A stretch of 64,000 nt of DNA, taken from NCBI GenBank assembly GCA_948146395.1, contig OX411559.1, positions 34,428,215 to 34,492,214 of the forward strand. Reading direction: 5' to 3'. Source of the stretch: Fragum whitleyi. Lineage: Eukaryota > Mollusca > Bivalvia > Cardiida > Cardiidae. The notes beneath the pieces were generated by a model that saw nothing but the letters and a program-made list of their open reading frames with translations, was not told the origin of the DNA and did not search any database. Positions 1-11,890 of the stretch are shown here, piece after piece (position 1 is the stretch's first letter; each line of letters starts with the position of its first letter). A program made the position numbers and the translations under genes.

Positions 1-394
1 GTTCATTTGTTATATCTTTTATTTGGTTGTAGCCCTCTTTATCGTTAATTTCAACTTGCTTTGATTTAATTGCCTCATCTTTTCTTTTCATTTCTTTTGG
101 CACTATCCTTTTCTGTTTTTCTTGAAAACGACCTTTTCTGTTATCGATTTCTTTATCAACAATGTCGCCATCTTCAAGTTCGTTATCACGTGACAAATCT
201 GCCCTTCTGCGATTGGTCAGATCCGTCCCAGAGTTAACGTCACTGACTTTTCGGAACTCCTTGAGTATAATCGTTGTATCGTTAGCGTGTTGATGTAAAG
301 CCGCCATCATTATTATATTTGTGATAAGAAGTACGATCATCATAATGATTCCAAACTTCACAAAACTTGTCCGACCTCCACTTTTCCCTCCCAT
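1..394 (-). CDS. 5' part of a type II single-pass membrane protein, cut by the window edge
   Basis: An ORF opens with ATG at 392-394 on the minus strand and stays open for 131 codons to the edge. The protein starts MGGKSGGRTSFVKFGIIMMI. Residues about 12-33 are a strongly hydrophobic stretch (IIMMIVLLITNIIMMAAL) after a short basic tail, the usual signal-anchor layout of type II Golgi or surface proteins. After it comes a highly charged stem rich in K, E, D and R, possibly coiled, with no cysteines. Such a start is typical of Golgi glycosyltransferases or sulfotransferases, but no catalytic domain is in view, so no family is assigned. A splice junction inside the stretch cannot be excluded. 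The first ATG after upstream stops was chosen. An A/T-rich TATAAAA lies only about a dozen bases upstream of the ATG, too close to serve as its own TATA box. Confidence 0.6.
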   Translation of the reverse strand, partial: MGGKSGGRTSFVKFGIIMMIVLLITNIIMMAALHQHANDTTIILKEFRKVSDVNSGTDLTNRRRADLSRDNELEDGDIVDKEIDNRKGRFQEKQKRIVPKEMKRKDEAIKSKQVEINDKEGYNQIKDITNE

Positions 395-1197
395 TGTCTC
401 CTTGTTGTTTTATAATAAGGAGCTTAAGCCAAACCTGTAATAAAAATGGCGTCCATCATCGAAATCGTTACACAAAAATGATGGGAATTGACGGAAGATG
501 GGTGAATTTACAGTATAAAATTTCCTTTGATTGGCCCATCGAATTTTGATTGACAACCCCGATCTCCTAATTACGCACATGGTATTTGACATCAGTCAAT
601 TAGACGAGAGACACGTGTCTGTAACCAATTGACGAATGATAAGTAGTACGGATAGTTGTTGACTTTGAAATGTTGTGGTTGTATTAACGTAAGAAACGAC
701 AGGAATTCGTGGATAGATGCACCAGCCACGCGATCTAGTACTGCAACAATGTTGAAAGTGACGTTAAAACCTATAAAACAGAAACTTCCTTCGAAAGACT
801 GTTTCAAGTTATTCTGAGATAGCTTTTTTTTCAAATTGGAGAGACTTCTAAAAAATTAAATTCGGTGAGAAATTTATTTATCTTTTATGAACAACCGTGG
901 AGAGTAAAATTTGAGCATAGAATAAATGCAACAAACATTGTGACCTGTCACCCGAAAAGGGACCATGTGTATTTAATTCTAGTAGAGCCCGATCAGTGGA
1001 CCTATTTCAGAAGTTTTAAACAGATAGGTAGAATGATTATCAATGATTCAGAAAATCAGTCAAATGCTACAAAATTCGCGCTGTCCGCGAAGTTTGGCTA
1101 GCATACATACTTTACCGCACTTTCCACATGACTCCTTTGGTCACGTATACAATTTAAATATGCATTTACTTCAAATAATACTGAGGTCGCGTTTATA
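395..1197. other. Intergenic stretch upstream of the edge gene
   Basis: Presumed 5' flank of the minus-strand gene at 1-394. Short ORFs on both strands have no recognisable motif. At 939-970 there is a match to the terminal repeat of the MITE at 43911-44173 (TGTGACCTGTCA, then AAAAGGGACCAT), probably a one-ended relic. Confidence 0.4.
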
Positions 1198-1206
1198 CAT
1201 ATACGT

Positions 1207-1513
1207 GCCGCCGTCATAGCGCAGTTGGTAGCGCGTCGAACTGTCAATCAATGGTCCCGGGTTCGATCCCCGACGGCGGCATCCATTCTTTCCGGTTAGT
1301 TGTCCCTTCCTAATGGGTTGATAGGTTTGATAATCGTAGACCTATGAGAGACAGCAGCTGGAGGCTAGGAAAGGATGTGGTGGTTGTACTGGTGAGGGAA
1401 ATTCCAGGAAACCATTGTTAGGTGCTCCAGCCTCCGCGATTTAACTGAAAAAAATGTTGAATGCGGCGTTAAACCCCAATCAATCAATCAATTAATCAAT
1501 TAAACCATTTATT
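1207..1513 (+). mobile_element. tRNA-derived SINE, full length, with target-site duplication
   Basis: The head is tRNA-like: a 7-bp acceptor stem GCCGCCG/CGGCGGC, A box AGCGCAGTTGGTAGCGC, B box GGTTCGATCC, and an anticodon loop CTGTCAA (Asp GTC-like). The anticodon stem is eroded, so it is not a functional tRNA. The body carries the conserved 3' domain seen in every copy here (GGTGCTCCAGCC, then GCGGCGTTAAACCCC), and the tail is (AATC)n. A 9-bp direct repeat CATATACGT flanks it at 1198-1206 and 1514-1522. It resembles V-SINE/RUDI-like molluscan SINEs; the family name is inference. Confidence 0.9.
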
Positions 1514-1965
1514 CATATACGTATAGATCAACAAGTTTAAGTTAGTGATGAAAGGTCAATTTTGTCTATAACTGTATCACTCTCTTAAATCATAATATCT
1601 AAACTATGGTCAATGCATTGAAAAAGCGATCTTTCAGTTAAAAAAGAAAATTCATCTTTAATTATATATATTAAAACCAAACTAGAAAAAAGAAATACGA
1701 CAAAAATATATAACTTAACCTGTCCAGAAATCCTTCTACATAATTCATTTATAAACATCCTCTTAATGTCAAACGCTACCCGACTTGAAATTTGAATAAA
1801 ACCCTCATATTTGATTTATACAAATATAATACATTCAAAAGGAGTATAATTTAAAAGCGCTCTTACACACTTTTATAAAGTAAACCAACACAAAACCTCC
1901 GGTTATGATTGCATGTAAATACCCTTTTCTACATAACCAGTTTGAGTTCAATTACCCGTAGTAAT

Positions 1966-2243
1966 TTGCTTGTTTGTTTGTTTAACGCCGATTTCAACAA
2001 TGTTTCAGTCATATCTCGGCTGCTGGAGCACCTAACAATGGATCTCTTGTATTTCTCACATTAGTACTATCTTTACATCCTTTCTTAGCCTTCAGCTGCT
2101 ATCCAACATAGACCTACGATTATCGACCCATTTGTGGGAGAAATAGTCGAAAAGGATGAGTGCCGCCATCGAGGATCGAACCCGTGACGTCGTGATGGGA
2201 GACTGTCTCGTTACCTACTGCTCAATGACAGCGGCTGCAACTT
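1966..2243 (-). mobile_element. tRNA-derived SINE, minus strand
   Basis: Same 3' domain as the other copies, read on the minus strand, with a B box and a worn tRNA head near 2160-2240. An 8-bp target duplication GTAGTAAT is at 1958-1965 and 2244-2251. Confidence 0.85.
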
Positions 2244-2429
2244 GTAGTAATGGATTCATCTGAGAAGAAGTTCTGACACAGTTCAGACTGCGCGAACCGC
2301 TCAAGATGATTTAGCTCGAAACTTTTTTCCGTCTGGGGCAATCTTTAAACTATGATGTTTCTACCTTCCCTCGTGTTTATTTTCAAAATGCAACTTATTG
2401 TTGACCTCTGTTGATATTCCTTTTAAATC

Positions 2430-2630
2430 CGAGCTACAGATAATTTTTTTTAAACTTTTGATTCAAATATCTTTATTAAACTAAGACACATCCTTTGTTT
2501 TGGGTACTCGTTTGAATCGGCTCTTCGAGACGATTCAAACAATTACCTACAACATAGGATTTAATTGAGAAATGAATAATTTAGATCGGTTCTACCACCT
2601 CTTATCTGTACCTCTATTAAAATACACATT
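2430..2630. mobile_element. Palindromic MITE, GGTACTC family, copy 1
   Basis: Outer inverted ends GAGCTACAGATA (about 2432) and TATCTGTACCTC (about 2612) enclose an imperfect hairpin at 2502-2550: GGTACTCGTTTGAATCG pairs with CGATTCAAACAATTACC. Related hairpins are at 35951-36020 and 52200-52256. Confidence 0.6.
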
Positions 2631-2796
2631 TTAAGAAGTATCAAGAGAAGCAATTTTCCCCTTTAGAGTCCTAAATGAGAAGTTTCGCTTCACGCACCTT
2701 GACACGACTAACCCCTTTGTTAAGTCATGCATTCAACATATTCAACGTAGCACCCAAGTGCGCTAAAAAATGGTACACTGCATTGCCTCGCGTCAA

Positions 2797-3213
2797 AGTT
2801 AATAACATGGTGAAATGGACCTTTACTCTATCAAGACCATTCTTAATCGCTCACTTATCGCTCCATCCATTCATTCCAAACAATCTCTCAGGCAATTCAA
2901 AAATGCTAAAAGTGACCAAAAGATAAGATTAACTAATCCATTCAAATTAACTATAGCCACCCACAATTGAAATTGTTAGCGTCCGATTTGTTCTTAAAGA
3001 AATAGGAAGCTATTTTTAGAAGGTGTATACATATCTTCTATAAATGGAGGGGGGTAAATTCCGCTATTTTTTCATCCTGAACAAGATAAGCGGTATTGGA
3101 TTGCCTCCCTTTAATTTCACTCAAAACTCACTTCTCGCACTACGCACTCAAACAATTTCATCCAAAACATTTTCTAAATTCATTCACCTTGTCAATTTCA
3201 CGATTTAACTGTA
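2797..3213. mobile_element. MITE with AGTTAA terminal repeats, copy 1
   Basis: Ends are AGTTAATAACATGGTGAAAT and, inverted, TCAATTTCACGATTTAACTGTA. The inside matches copies at 18631-19063 and 21814-22249: CCATTCA-rich stretches, AATAGGAAGC, and CCTCCCTTTAATTTCACTC. No coding capacity. Confidence 0.7.
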
Positions 3214-3683
3214 TGCGTTATCTGTTTCGTATTTGATTTTTGAGGCGTTCTTGAGCGCTTTATTCATCCAAATTAAATTCCTTCAATTCCTTTATTGGTT
3301 TAAAAAAAATCCAGTAAAAGGACTGCCACCAAGAACATACACACAATAAACATACAAGACAGAACTTATCAAAAGGTATATATCAGATGGGTAAATAATC
3401 ATTGAACCGATATAAAATATCAGCATACATATCAAGAGCTAGAGTCAAATCCTGATAGTGTAATTCAAAATCATTGCAACCTGAGCTTGAAGAAAGCAGT
3501 TATTGCTACGCCTAGGAATTACAGCCATAATACTTGCCCAAAAGTTAATCTTTTTTTATATTAAGACATTTGAATTCGAGGGTGTTTTGAGAGAAAAAGA
3601 AACCACAAACTTCTGGTACTTTGTCACAATTCAATAAATTCCTTCGTAACATAAATTTAAGACCTGTCATGAGATTTTATTTG
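3214..3683. other. No supported feature
   Basis: AT-rich sequence with only short random ORFs. Nothing recognised. Confidence 0.4.
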
Positions 3684-3787
3684 AGACAAGCTGATCTTAA
3701 CCGAGGCTAGAACTGAAATGTTATTTAGCTTGCCTCGGCGAGCTTAATAACATTTCTATTTTAGACTAGGTTAAGAACGGCTTGTCT
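3684..3787. repeat. 104-bp palindrome with CCTCGGCGAG apex
   Basis: Arms AGACAAGC...CTTAACC and GGTTAAGA...GCTTGTCT pair, then GAAATGTTATT with AATAACATTTC. The apex has GCCTCGGCGAGC. Likely a foldback element. Confidence 0.65.
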
Positions 3788-3865
3788 AAATTTAAGTCGA
3801 GTAACGGGTTCTTTTTCGCACATAAACAGCAGTTTGTACGTTAATAAATAGAGGATATTGAATGA

Positions 3866-3985
3866 GTGCTCATTGAATACTGAATTTATTAAACGAGTCA
3901 TCTATAAACAGATAAAAACGAGGCTGCGCCGAGTTTTTATCTGTTTTAGATGACGAGTTTAATAAATTCTGTATTTTATGAGCAC
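3866..3985. repeat. 120-bp palindrome with CGAGGCTGCGCCGAG apex
   Basis: GTGCTCAT pairs with ATGAGCAC, GAATTTATTAAACGAGTCAT with ATGACGAGTTTAATAAATTC, and AACAGATAAAAAC with GTTTTTATCTGTT-like sequence. A half copy (GTTTAATAAATTCAGTATT) lies near 35436-35460. Confidence 0.7.
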
Positions 3986-4619
3986 AAATTTTATATTCTG
4001 TATATAATATGACCCAAATTTTAGCCAAAAATCGTCAAAATTCTTGAAATTCTACATTCTAATTTTCCGCGAAAGTTATAACGCCGTTTAAAAATGACGT
4101 CACAAAGACATAGATTATGACGTCATTTTCGCGGTGAGCTCATTTACATAGTTATTCCACTAGTGTAATAACACCCGTGTAATATCAAAAAATATTCAAC
4201 GGGTTTATTTCACTCCCGCGACGTCGGATATATTATATGCAAGTTTTAAAACACTTTGGTGATAGAAATACTGAAACGCTAAGACGTGCGTTTGATGACG
4301 TCAAATCTGTCTTTGTGACTCTTTTGAACGTAATAGAAATTGATTATCAATGTGACTTAATACTATATTATATGTTTTTTTTATCAAATATCACCAAGTG
4401 ACATCGTTTATCTCTTGACATTACCCTACCAACTTGAGCCTTTAGCATCATGAACTACAACGACAACTACCGAAAACCCTACATTACGGATAGGCAAAAT
4501 CCCCTTCTTAATAAAAACACCAGGTACGATTAGTGATTTGACTGATTATTTTGACGATTAATTTACTTTTTCATTTTTTTTCGTTAGACGTTTAGAAAAA
4601 AGGGCCCCTGTAACCTTTG

Positions 4620-4785
4620 ATAATTGCAATCCAATAAAATAAATAATTCTGATTGGTTTAAATCGCATCACGTGGGGATATTCATTGCATTTTATTTCTG
4701 TATAATTGCAATCCAATAAAATAAAGAATTCTGATTGGTTTAAGTCGCATCACGTGGGGAAATCCATTGCACTTTATTTCTGTAT
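4620..4785. repeat. Two tandem copies of an 82-bp unit
   Basis: ATAATTGCAATCC starts at 4620 and again at 4702, with the rest of the unit nearly unchanged. Each unit has a CCAAT box, an inverted ATTGG and a CACGTG core (ATCACGTGGGG). These could be regulatory, but no adjacent gene is visible. Confidence 0.75.
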
Positions 4786-5283
4786 AAAATGCAATAGGTC
4801 TTTCGGGAAACCCCCGACCTTCTACCCTAAGTCCTGTGCTGTAGGAACTCGAATTAACCTGGTTCCCGAACATTATTGCTATTAAATCTATTATAAATTT
4901 AGATATTTTCGATAGAATTTACGATTACATGCATGCAGTTCTGATTCTAAGCCGTCGTAAACTAAGAAAACAGCGAGTCGACGAAGATCATCAAGCAACC
5001 CTCTAAACAAAGACCGACCATGGCGTTTTCGTTTAAAAATACATACTTACTTGGCAGAAACACGTTTTTTTGTCATTAGTACCTCTACGAATTGCAACGT
5101 TGTCCTTTATTTGTGTATCATTTGTTTCACTCTATGACATTTCACTTCGATAGCGAGATAAAAAAAAAATACACGATCTAACAATAGATCGTGTAATATG
5201 TATACGCGCAGAAAGTAGACTTGAAGCTTTAATGTTTGGCCGAGTATTTTAATAGTTTCTTCGATCTAGATGATTGCAATTAT

Positions 5284-5442
5284 AAGGGATGAGTGTCTTT
5301 TTCACTGCGTTTATTGGGGTATAAAGTGCAAATGCCTTAGCACATGGCTTAAACATAACGCCCTACGGGCGTTTTTTGCCATGTGACAAGGCAATTGCAC
5401 TTTATACCCCAATAAACGCAGTGAAAAAGACACTCATCCCTT
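5284..5442. repeat. 159-bp near-perfect palindrome
   Basis: The left arm GGGATGAGTGTCTTTTTCAC... runs through GCGTTTATTGGGGTATAAAG and pairs with the right arm ending ...GACACTCATCCC. Arms are about 60 bp with very few mismatches. The centre CGCCCTACGGGCG is itself a small hairpin. Decayed relatives occupy 7396-7760. Confidence 0.85.
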
Positions 5443-6106
5443 TAAAACAAACTAACTGAGATGCACCGTGCACCTCGGATGATCAATTTCTGCACATCAC
5501 GCACGAGTGAAATTTTCGGAAATGTTATGACGTTACGCAAGATACCAGTGACACTTTCCAAAAACGTCGACATTTTTGGCTTTTTTTTGCGATAAAATCT
5601 TTATTTTTCGTCGGAAATTAATGAAATATGCACCACACTATGCATCAAATAACGTTCTACATGATTGCTTGGTAAGATGCGAATTATGTTGAATTGTGCA
5701 TAGGTTATTTTGCCTTCTAAACGTATAAAAAAAATGTAAAACGACGTGTCCCGCGTTACACTTTCCTCCGGTCGAGGTCTTTCATTTTGCATAATTACTT
5801 GGCCGTAAACATAATAATAATTTTTATCTGGACGAAGCAATAATATTTCTGGTTTCGTCTGTGTTGATTTTTTAAATGTAGTTGAAAAAATGAAGATCGC
5901 ACGAATGATAGATTAAAAAGATAAGAGCAGCCCCACCTTAATGACGATGTAAGTGAAGTCGCGTTCTTGTATATGCCGTTCTTTGAAAGATTAACTGATT
6001 ATACTGATTTTTACATTAAAAAATAAATTTTCTCTGTAGATAAGATTAATGTAAATTAGATTATTTTTGAGTCGCCGAACAAAGCGAAAGTATAAAGGCA
6101 TTAAAA
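5443..6106. other. No supported feature
   Basis: Short ORFs only; no motif or repeat match recognised. Confidence 0.35.
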
Positions 6107-6691
6107 ATACACTGAAACGAACTTCTAAACGACCACCTTGCATTTGCCACATTTTAACATACCCATAGTCAATAAATGAAGTATCTTCTATTATCATATG
6201 AAAGGCCATTCATTTGACGTACCATGAAAGAAAAATGGATTCGAATTTTTGTTCTTAGTGTCTGTAGCAAACGACCAAACACAAGAACCCTCCATTACAA
6301 AAGTCACAAAAATTGCAAATTTCCGAAAAAATTCAAATTTTCGGTCTAAGAAATACTCGGCGATTTACCCTACAAATGACAAAGTTCGATTGACTTGCGT
6401 GTCAGATACCAAATCACCTAAGAAAATAACATTCAGGCTCTTTTGTTTCTCACACAAGGATAAAATTTTAAAATTACCCCACCCACCAATGTTAATTTTG
6501 AAATCACGGGTAACCCTGAATTCCCGTCAAGCTCGCTGTTTTCCTCACATTTTTTCAAGTCGGTGTTTAATGAAGATTCTCCCTTTAAGATTTTGATAAT
6601 AGAATCCGACTACTTCCCATTTCAGAAACCAAAGAAAATATTACTTTTTTAGAAAAACCAAGTGGCCGTTTAGAAGTTCGTTTCAGTGTAT
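6107..6691. mobile_element. 585-bp MITE with about 25-bp terminal inverted repeats
   Basis: It starts ATACACTGAAACGAACTTCT AAACG and ends CGTTTAGAAGTTCGTTTCAG TGTAT, perfect complements over 25 bp and extendable through GGCCAC. An internal 115-codon ORF (6249-6596) has no recognisable domain and is probably chance. No target duplication longer than TA is evident. Confidence 0.75.
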
Positions 6692-7010
6692 ACCACTGTC
6701 ATTTTTTGACGTTGATAATTAAGAATTGCTATTTTCTACCTGAATTATATATACCTTTAACTTGTTGTATTGAATTAAATTTTCTATAGAAAAATACATT
6801 TGCATTTCTGTTAACAACGACATGGTTCTTTCAATTCTCGGCCTAATAGTAATTATTTTATGGATAAATACAAAAGTCACCCAAAAATGTCCCACGTACG
6901 TTGTTTTTCAGAACGCGACGTTGGTGTTCCCCGTTACCAAGAAAATGCAGAATAGATATGATATAGCGTATTCGCATTTTACATGCTTGATTTTATTTAT
7001 ATTTGTATTT

Positions 7011-7395
7011 AAGGTGGCAATGGACAGCGGCCTCCAGACTCTATCAAACGGAAGTGGGTTTTTGTTTATTTTACGGCTCTTATTGCGCGTTGTTTAAAAA
7101 GTTCGGTTTTCGTAAGATTCTGTCTATGGAAATAACGTACAATAATGATGGAAAAAATTCATAACCTTTTCAACATTTGATATCAATTGAATAACTGGAC
7201 CATTAAATTTAACAATAAAAATGCTTTAAAAGCGTCATTCGATAAGGAGGGGTCACGGTAAGATATCGAAAAACTTTCTTATTTGCATGGAAAGGTATGC
7301 TGAATTTTTTACCAAACAAAGGAGAAATATGGGTTTTAAACATTTCGGAAAAAAAAAAAATTCACTGGGTATTTTCTTCAAAAAGTAGGGTTTTG
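7011..7395 (+). mobile_element. Partial copy of the TTAA-GGTGGCAATGGACA MITE
   Basis: It begins TTAAGGTGGCAATGGACAGC and runs parallel to the reverse complement of 25240-25666, for example TTATTTGCATGGAAAGGTAT and TAAATTTAACAATAAAAATG. The far end is missing; the sequence passes into decayed hairpins at 7396. Confidence 0.7.
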
Positions 7396-7760
7396 TGATT
7401 GTGTTGATTGAATTGCAAATTGCAAATGCCTTGGCAAATGGCAACTTACACCAATTATCTTTAAGCCGTGTGCTAAGGCAATGTTGCTTTATTACTCTTG
7501 CGAACGGCTTTATGTGAAAACCATTTGCAAAGGCAACTGTACTTTATACTTCAATAAACGCATTTTTTATTAATGTATAAATTGCAATTGACTAAGCAGA
7601 TGGTTTTCACATGACAAATAACGCCTGTTTAAGCTTAATGTTTAAGCCAGATTCTACATTGTATGGCAATTACAGTGTATACTTCAATAAAGTCAAGACT
7701 GATTGAAGTATAAACTACAACTGCTTTGTAACACGACAGATAACGTCGGTAGGATTTAAA
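7396..7760. repeat. Decayed copies of the 5284-5442 palindrome
   Basis: Repeated pieces such as TTGCAAATGCCTTGGC, ACTTTATACTTCAATAAACGC, TGACAAATAACGCC and TTCAATAAAGTC occur in both orientations. They match the arms of the palindrome at 5284 (TATAAAGTGCAAATGCCTTA, AATAAACGC). At least two degenerate units. Confidence 0.55.
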
Positions 7761-7839
7761 CGCAATCAATCAGAAATTCGGTCCTCATAATTGCAATTCA
7801 TTAGATCTGAATAACAATTAGAATAATCGACTAAATAAA

Positions 7840-8130
7840 TATATAATACGTACTAAGTGTTTTGTATGAGAAAAAATATCTAACGAGGTCTGTCGAGACA
7901 ATAATCAATTCTCACAACCGAATTAGATATTTTTTTCATACAATGCACTAAGTACGCGTTATATTTATCTTATAACCTCTATTTTTCTTGCTTTCGAAGA
8001 TGTTTCTAACAGAAATGAAACCTTCTAAAAATAACCGCATTATATCATTGTTCTAAAAATAACTATGTGATCATAAAAAATATCATACGGGATTTTATCA
8101 CACGGATATTTGTATAGTTATAAGATAATA
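7840..8130. mobile_element. MITE, TATCTAACGAGGT family, copy 1
   Basis: A central hairpin (AAAATATCTAACGAGG against AATTAGATATTTTTTTCATAC) is followed by TTATCTTATAACCTC and the end TTGTATAGTTATAAGATAA, giving inverted TTATAAGATAA pieces. Parallel to 23168-23498 throughout. Confidence 0.65.
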
Positions 8131-10772
8131 AGGGTTCCTTTGCGATCTGGCGAAACAATACACAACTCTATCTTTAGACCGCCATGTTTTGTGCATCGTC
8201 TCGCTTTCGAAGTTTGTTGTCACAAATGCTACACAGTTAGACAATAACTTAACATTCGTAGAGTTATTCCTATAAAAGAAATACCAAGGTAATCTCCATC
8301 TAAAAAAATGAAATCGTCGCGAAGAAAGGTAGCTAAGAGAGTTGTTTGATGGTATTTGGTCATTAACTGTGTATATGGCCGCTCAGAATCGGAACTGCAT
8401 GCTTTCAAAGGCAGTTCTTTTGAAAATAGTTAAATACTTTTAACAGATCAAATTACGACGAGAACGAGAAAATTCGAATCCCTACTTCACTAACGTGCAG
8501 ATTAAAGGTCTGGGGTCCAGAAACACATTTTTTACCCATTTTGTCATGATATACATAGTCAAAAAAGTTTTGCAACACTTTTTGTTGAATTGTAACATAG
8601 TTTGTGTAAACATCAGTTTAGTGAGTCGGTGCCTGAGTGAATAGCTTATCGATCGGCTCTCCGAATCAACAATGTTTACTTTGCAGATCACCAGTTAAGG
8701 CGTACCGTGAGTTTTCAAGCGTTTTACGTCGGTAGTTCAAATTAACAAGCTAGGGTCCATCTGATATGTTCACTTTTCATCACTTTGAATGAATACTAAA
8801 TCAATTCAAAGAAAGCCCCTAAAATCATCGAACAGAACATTGACCGTGATCGGGTCACAAACGGAGGATGATCACATAACGGCATTTCTGTATTGTCCAT
8901 TTTCTATGACGTCAATGGTGTAAAAGACTAGAAAATTGGCTCATGAACCTTCCCATGATCACTTTAATTTGACCTGATCATTTGCAATCTGCCACGTCAA
9001 CTTTTGCTTCAGAATTTTGGGAGGCGTTAATCACGTTACGTCAACCACACATTAACACGCAGAAGATTCGTTTTGATATGAAAGGCAGCCAATGACCAAA
9101 GATAACATTTGCTTAAATGTTTGTCGCTCCTGACTGCGTGATATTGAATTGAGAAACCGGAATCAGGACAAAAAATGACAGGCTGTGACTTTTTATATCA
9201 GCCCCTCCCGCCGTTTTGGCTATGTTTTGTGACTGTTGAGTCACCATTGGAACAACAGAAAAGTATGAATAAATTGCTTAGACATTGGAGTCAATGTTTT
9301 GCTTCATTTGACTACAATATTTCTGCTACAGAAAAATATTTAGCAAAAATATCAAGTGTTGCTAAACTTTTTTTGACTAAGTATATTATTTACTCTCAAT
9401 TTGTCTAATGATTATTTGCTAGTTTCTTGTTCACAAACATGTCATTTAAAGCAGGGTCTGGTAAGGATACTGTATACTGCCTTCCCAGACCCCGTTTGGA
9501 CATTTTTATTAGAAACTTTGCAGCCTTTTACAAGGGGTAAAGCTTTAAAAAGAAATTACATAGCAGTAATCTCCCTTAACCCACTTCGCTATACACAGAT
9601 CACAGAGGGCCAGCCTTCCTTCGTTTGATGGTCAGTTACTTCCCCTTACTTGATACTGTAGTCTTTTTTAAACATATTATACACTTGTTCTTTGAAATTA
9701 ATTGTATTTGTCGTCTCAGATTGAACCAATTCTTCGGTCAAATAGGGCAGAAAAATTGTAAGCGAAAAAATCATTAAGTAACTGTTTCCCTCTCGCATGG
9801 TGCCCCTTTTGTTGCCCAATGTGACGGAGAGGAGCCGCCGAACGTCCTCCACTACAGCGGTTATGAACTTTGGAAATATCATGAAAAATAAAGGTGACTT
9901 ATAGGCCCATGGGGCCGGGTGTTTCAAACTATTTTTTCATATATTGTATGTTATTTGTATAACACAAGTCACTATAATAAACAAATATGTACTATACAGA
10001 AACAATGTGCAACAAATTTTGTCACATGATGCGATTTAAGCCAACTAATTCTCTTTATTTCACTGAATTGCAAATATTCTTCAGTGAAAAGTAGTTCTTG
10101 GTTGGGAAGCGCTCGCATATCTATTGGAGATACCACCCTACATTGCCTTTTGACTCGTTTCTTAGATGTTTTTTTAATTGAAAGTCGTTCATAACAGCCA
10201 CGTTTTTCTGAATGTAAATCTAACAACTGCCCTGTGTTCAGGACGACAAAGCGCTGTAAACAGTTTGCCAATTATACCCCGCTTTGCACGCAAGTACATG
10301 TGACACAACGCACGCTGTTGGGTACGTTTGTGTAACGTCAAAATTGCCCAACCCTTTCGACGACGTTTGCCGCTGCGTTAGTATGCAGTATTACAGAATT
10401 ATTTACGAAGTTTAATTTTGCAAATGATATGTTGTGAAGATTCACCCACACATATTTCATAGCTTGTTATATCTTTATTCTTATGTTTGATAATAAGGAA
10501 GTACTTAATAGACAAACAATTTTGGTATATTGTACATGTTTATTATTTTTTTATTACTAGCTAAACTCGTTGATTTTTTCATTAAACTTCGTAACTACAG
10601 ATCTAATAAACATTCAGTAGGGATAAATGAAACTCTGAACCACGAAATTATCATCTTATCACACTATTTGTGTCAAATTCTAACACAATCTCTTATAGAC
10701 ACGGTAAATCGGCTACTTCAAATTGCATTTAACGTCAAAAATCAATAGTGTGCGCAGCGCCATAACCTAGAG
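8131..10772. other. Unannotated 2.6 kb before the LINE
   Basis: Several 60-99 codon ORFs on both strands lack motifs, splice signals or matching neighbours. A small hairpin (GGGTCTGG and CCCAGACCC) lies at about 9453-9494. Nothing else can be supported. Confidence 0.35.
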
Positions 10773-10943
10773 GGCACGAAATATTTCATGTACGAACAAT
10801 ATCCTCACGAAATAGTCAAGAAAAGAAAAACATTGATGCCACGGCTGAAAGATGAGATCAAGAAAGGAAATAAGGCTTGGATCAGCTACGATACGCTGTA
10901 CGTGAATGGTCATCCGGTGAAAAAAGCGAAGAATCCGGTCTAG
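10773..10943 (+). pseudogene. ORF1-like C-terminal remnant of the LINE
   Basis: Fifty-six open codons end at TAG 10941-10943. The peptide has KRKTLMPRLKDEIKKGNKAW followed by YDTLYVNGHPVKK. A basic 'R/K-K-T-L-M-P-..-K..GN.A' segment, then a short 'D.L.V.G' strand, is common at the end of invertebrate LINE first ORFs. There is no start codon; the element is cut off here. It lies 19 bases before the endonuclease reading frame. Confidence 0.55.
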
Positions 10944-10961
10944 GGGCACGCTGAAGAAGGG

Positions 10962-11890
10962 TTAAAAATCCTCTCATGGAACATCAATGGACTCACTAAA
11001 ACCAAGAAAGAAGATGCTAATTTTGTCAAAACGATTAGTTGTAATGATATAGTTTTTCTATACGAAACATGGTTAGAAAAAGATTCAAATACAGAACTCA
11101 GTGGATTCACTTGTCACAATTATTTTAGACAATTTCAGAACAGAAAAGCGCGAAGAAAGAGCGGTGGTATTTTGCTTTATTATAAAAATGATATTAAAGA
11201 CGGAATCAGTGTTGTAAGAAATGTTCATGACACTATTTTATGGGTTAAGTTAATAAAGACTTTTTTGGTTTTCCCCACGATGTATTTTTAGCCGGTGTTT
11301 ATATATGGTGTGATCACTCCCCCGCCTATCACGTGCATAATGTTGATTTATTTCAGCTTTTACAAGACGATATTGACCGTTATGACCGTCTGGGCACGGT
11401 GTATGTAATCGGGGATATGAACGCACGGGTAGGCAATGGGTCGCGGCATGATTACATTGATATTAATTGTTATGTAAATTCATTGGACTATGAAGATTAT
11501 GAATCCGATTGTCCGATTGATAGAACATCTTGTGATTCAGTCTGCAATTCATTCGGTCAGAAGCTTTTGGATCATTGTAAGTCTACTAGTTTGCGAATTG
11601 CAAATGGTAGACTTTTGGGAGATGCAAAAGGCGAATTTACTTATTTACGAAGCAATACATCTAGTGTAATAGATTACTTTTTGTTAAAGGACTCCGAATT
11701 CAATACAATTTCTCATTTTTGCGTCCAAAATTTTAACGAATGATCAGACCATGCGCCGTTGCATATTGAGATATATATGAAACGGGAAAAAATTAAATGT
11801 GATGCTCCAGATAGCAATGAACGAATTTCATACTGTAAGTGGGATGATGCGTTAAAAGATAGTTACAGAAGCTGTCTTATCTCTTAGCTT
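10962..11890 (+). pseudogene. LINE ORF2, endonuclease domain, broken
   Basis: It starts near LKILSWNINGLTKTKKED, the first strand of an APE-type nuclease with the N of SWNINGL, then YETWLEKDS carrying the catalytic E. After a frameshift near 11250-11290 the frame resumes with VYVIGDMNARVGN (GD.N motif). SDHAPLHI, the catalytic SDH strand, follows at about 11744 directly after an in-frame TGA. A second stop falls near 11885. The role was target-DNA nicking for insertion. Not functional now. Confidence 0.85.

Noticed and set aside
1207..1283. tRNA gene
   Set aside because: A and B boxes and the acceptor stem are good, but the anticodon stem is broken, the SINE 3' domain follows at once, and target duplications flank the whole unit.
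6249..6596. 115-codon gene
   Set aside because: It lies wholly inside a MITE bounded by terminal inverted repeats, starts at a non-ATG codon, and shows no motif.
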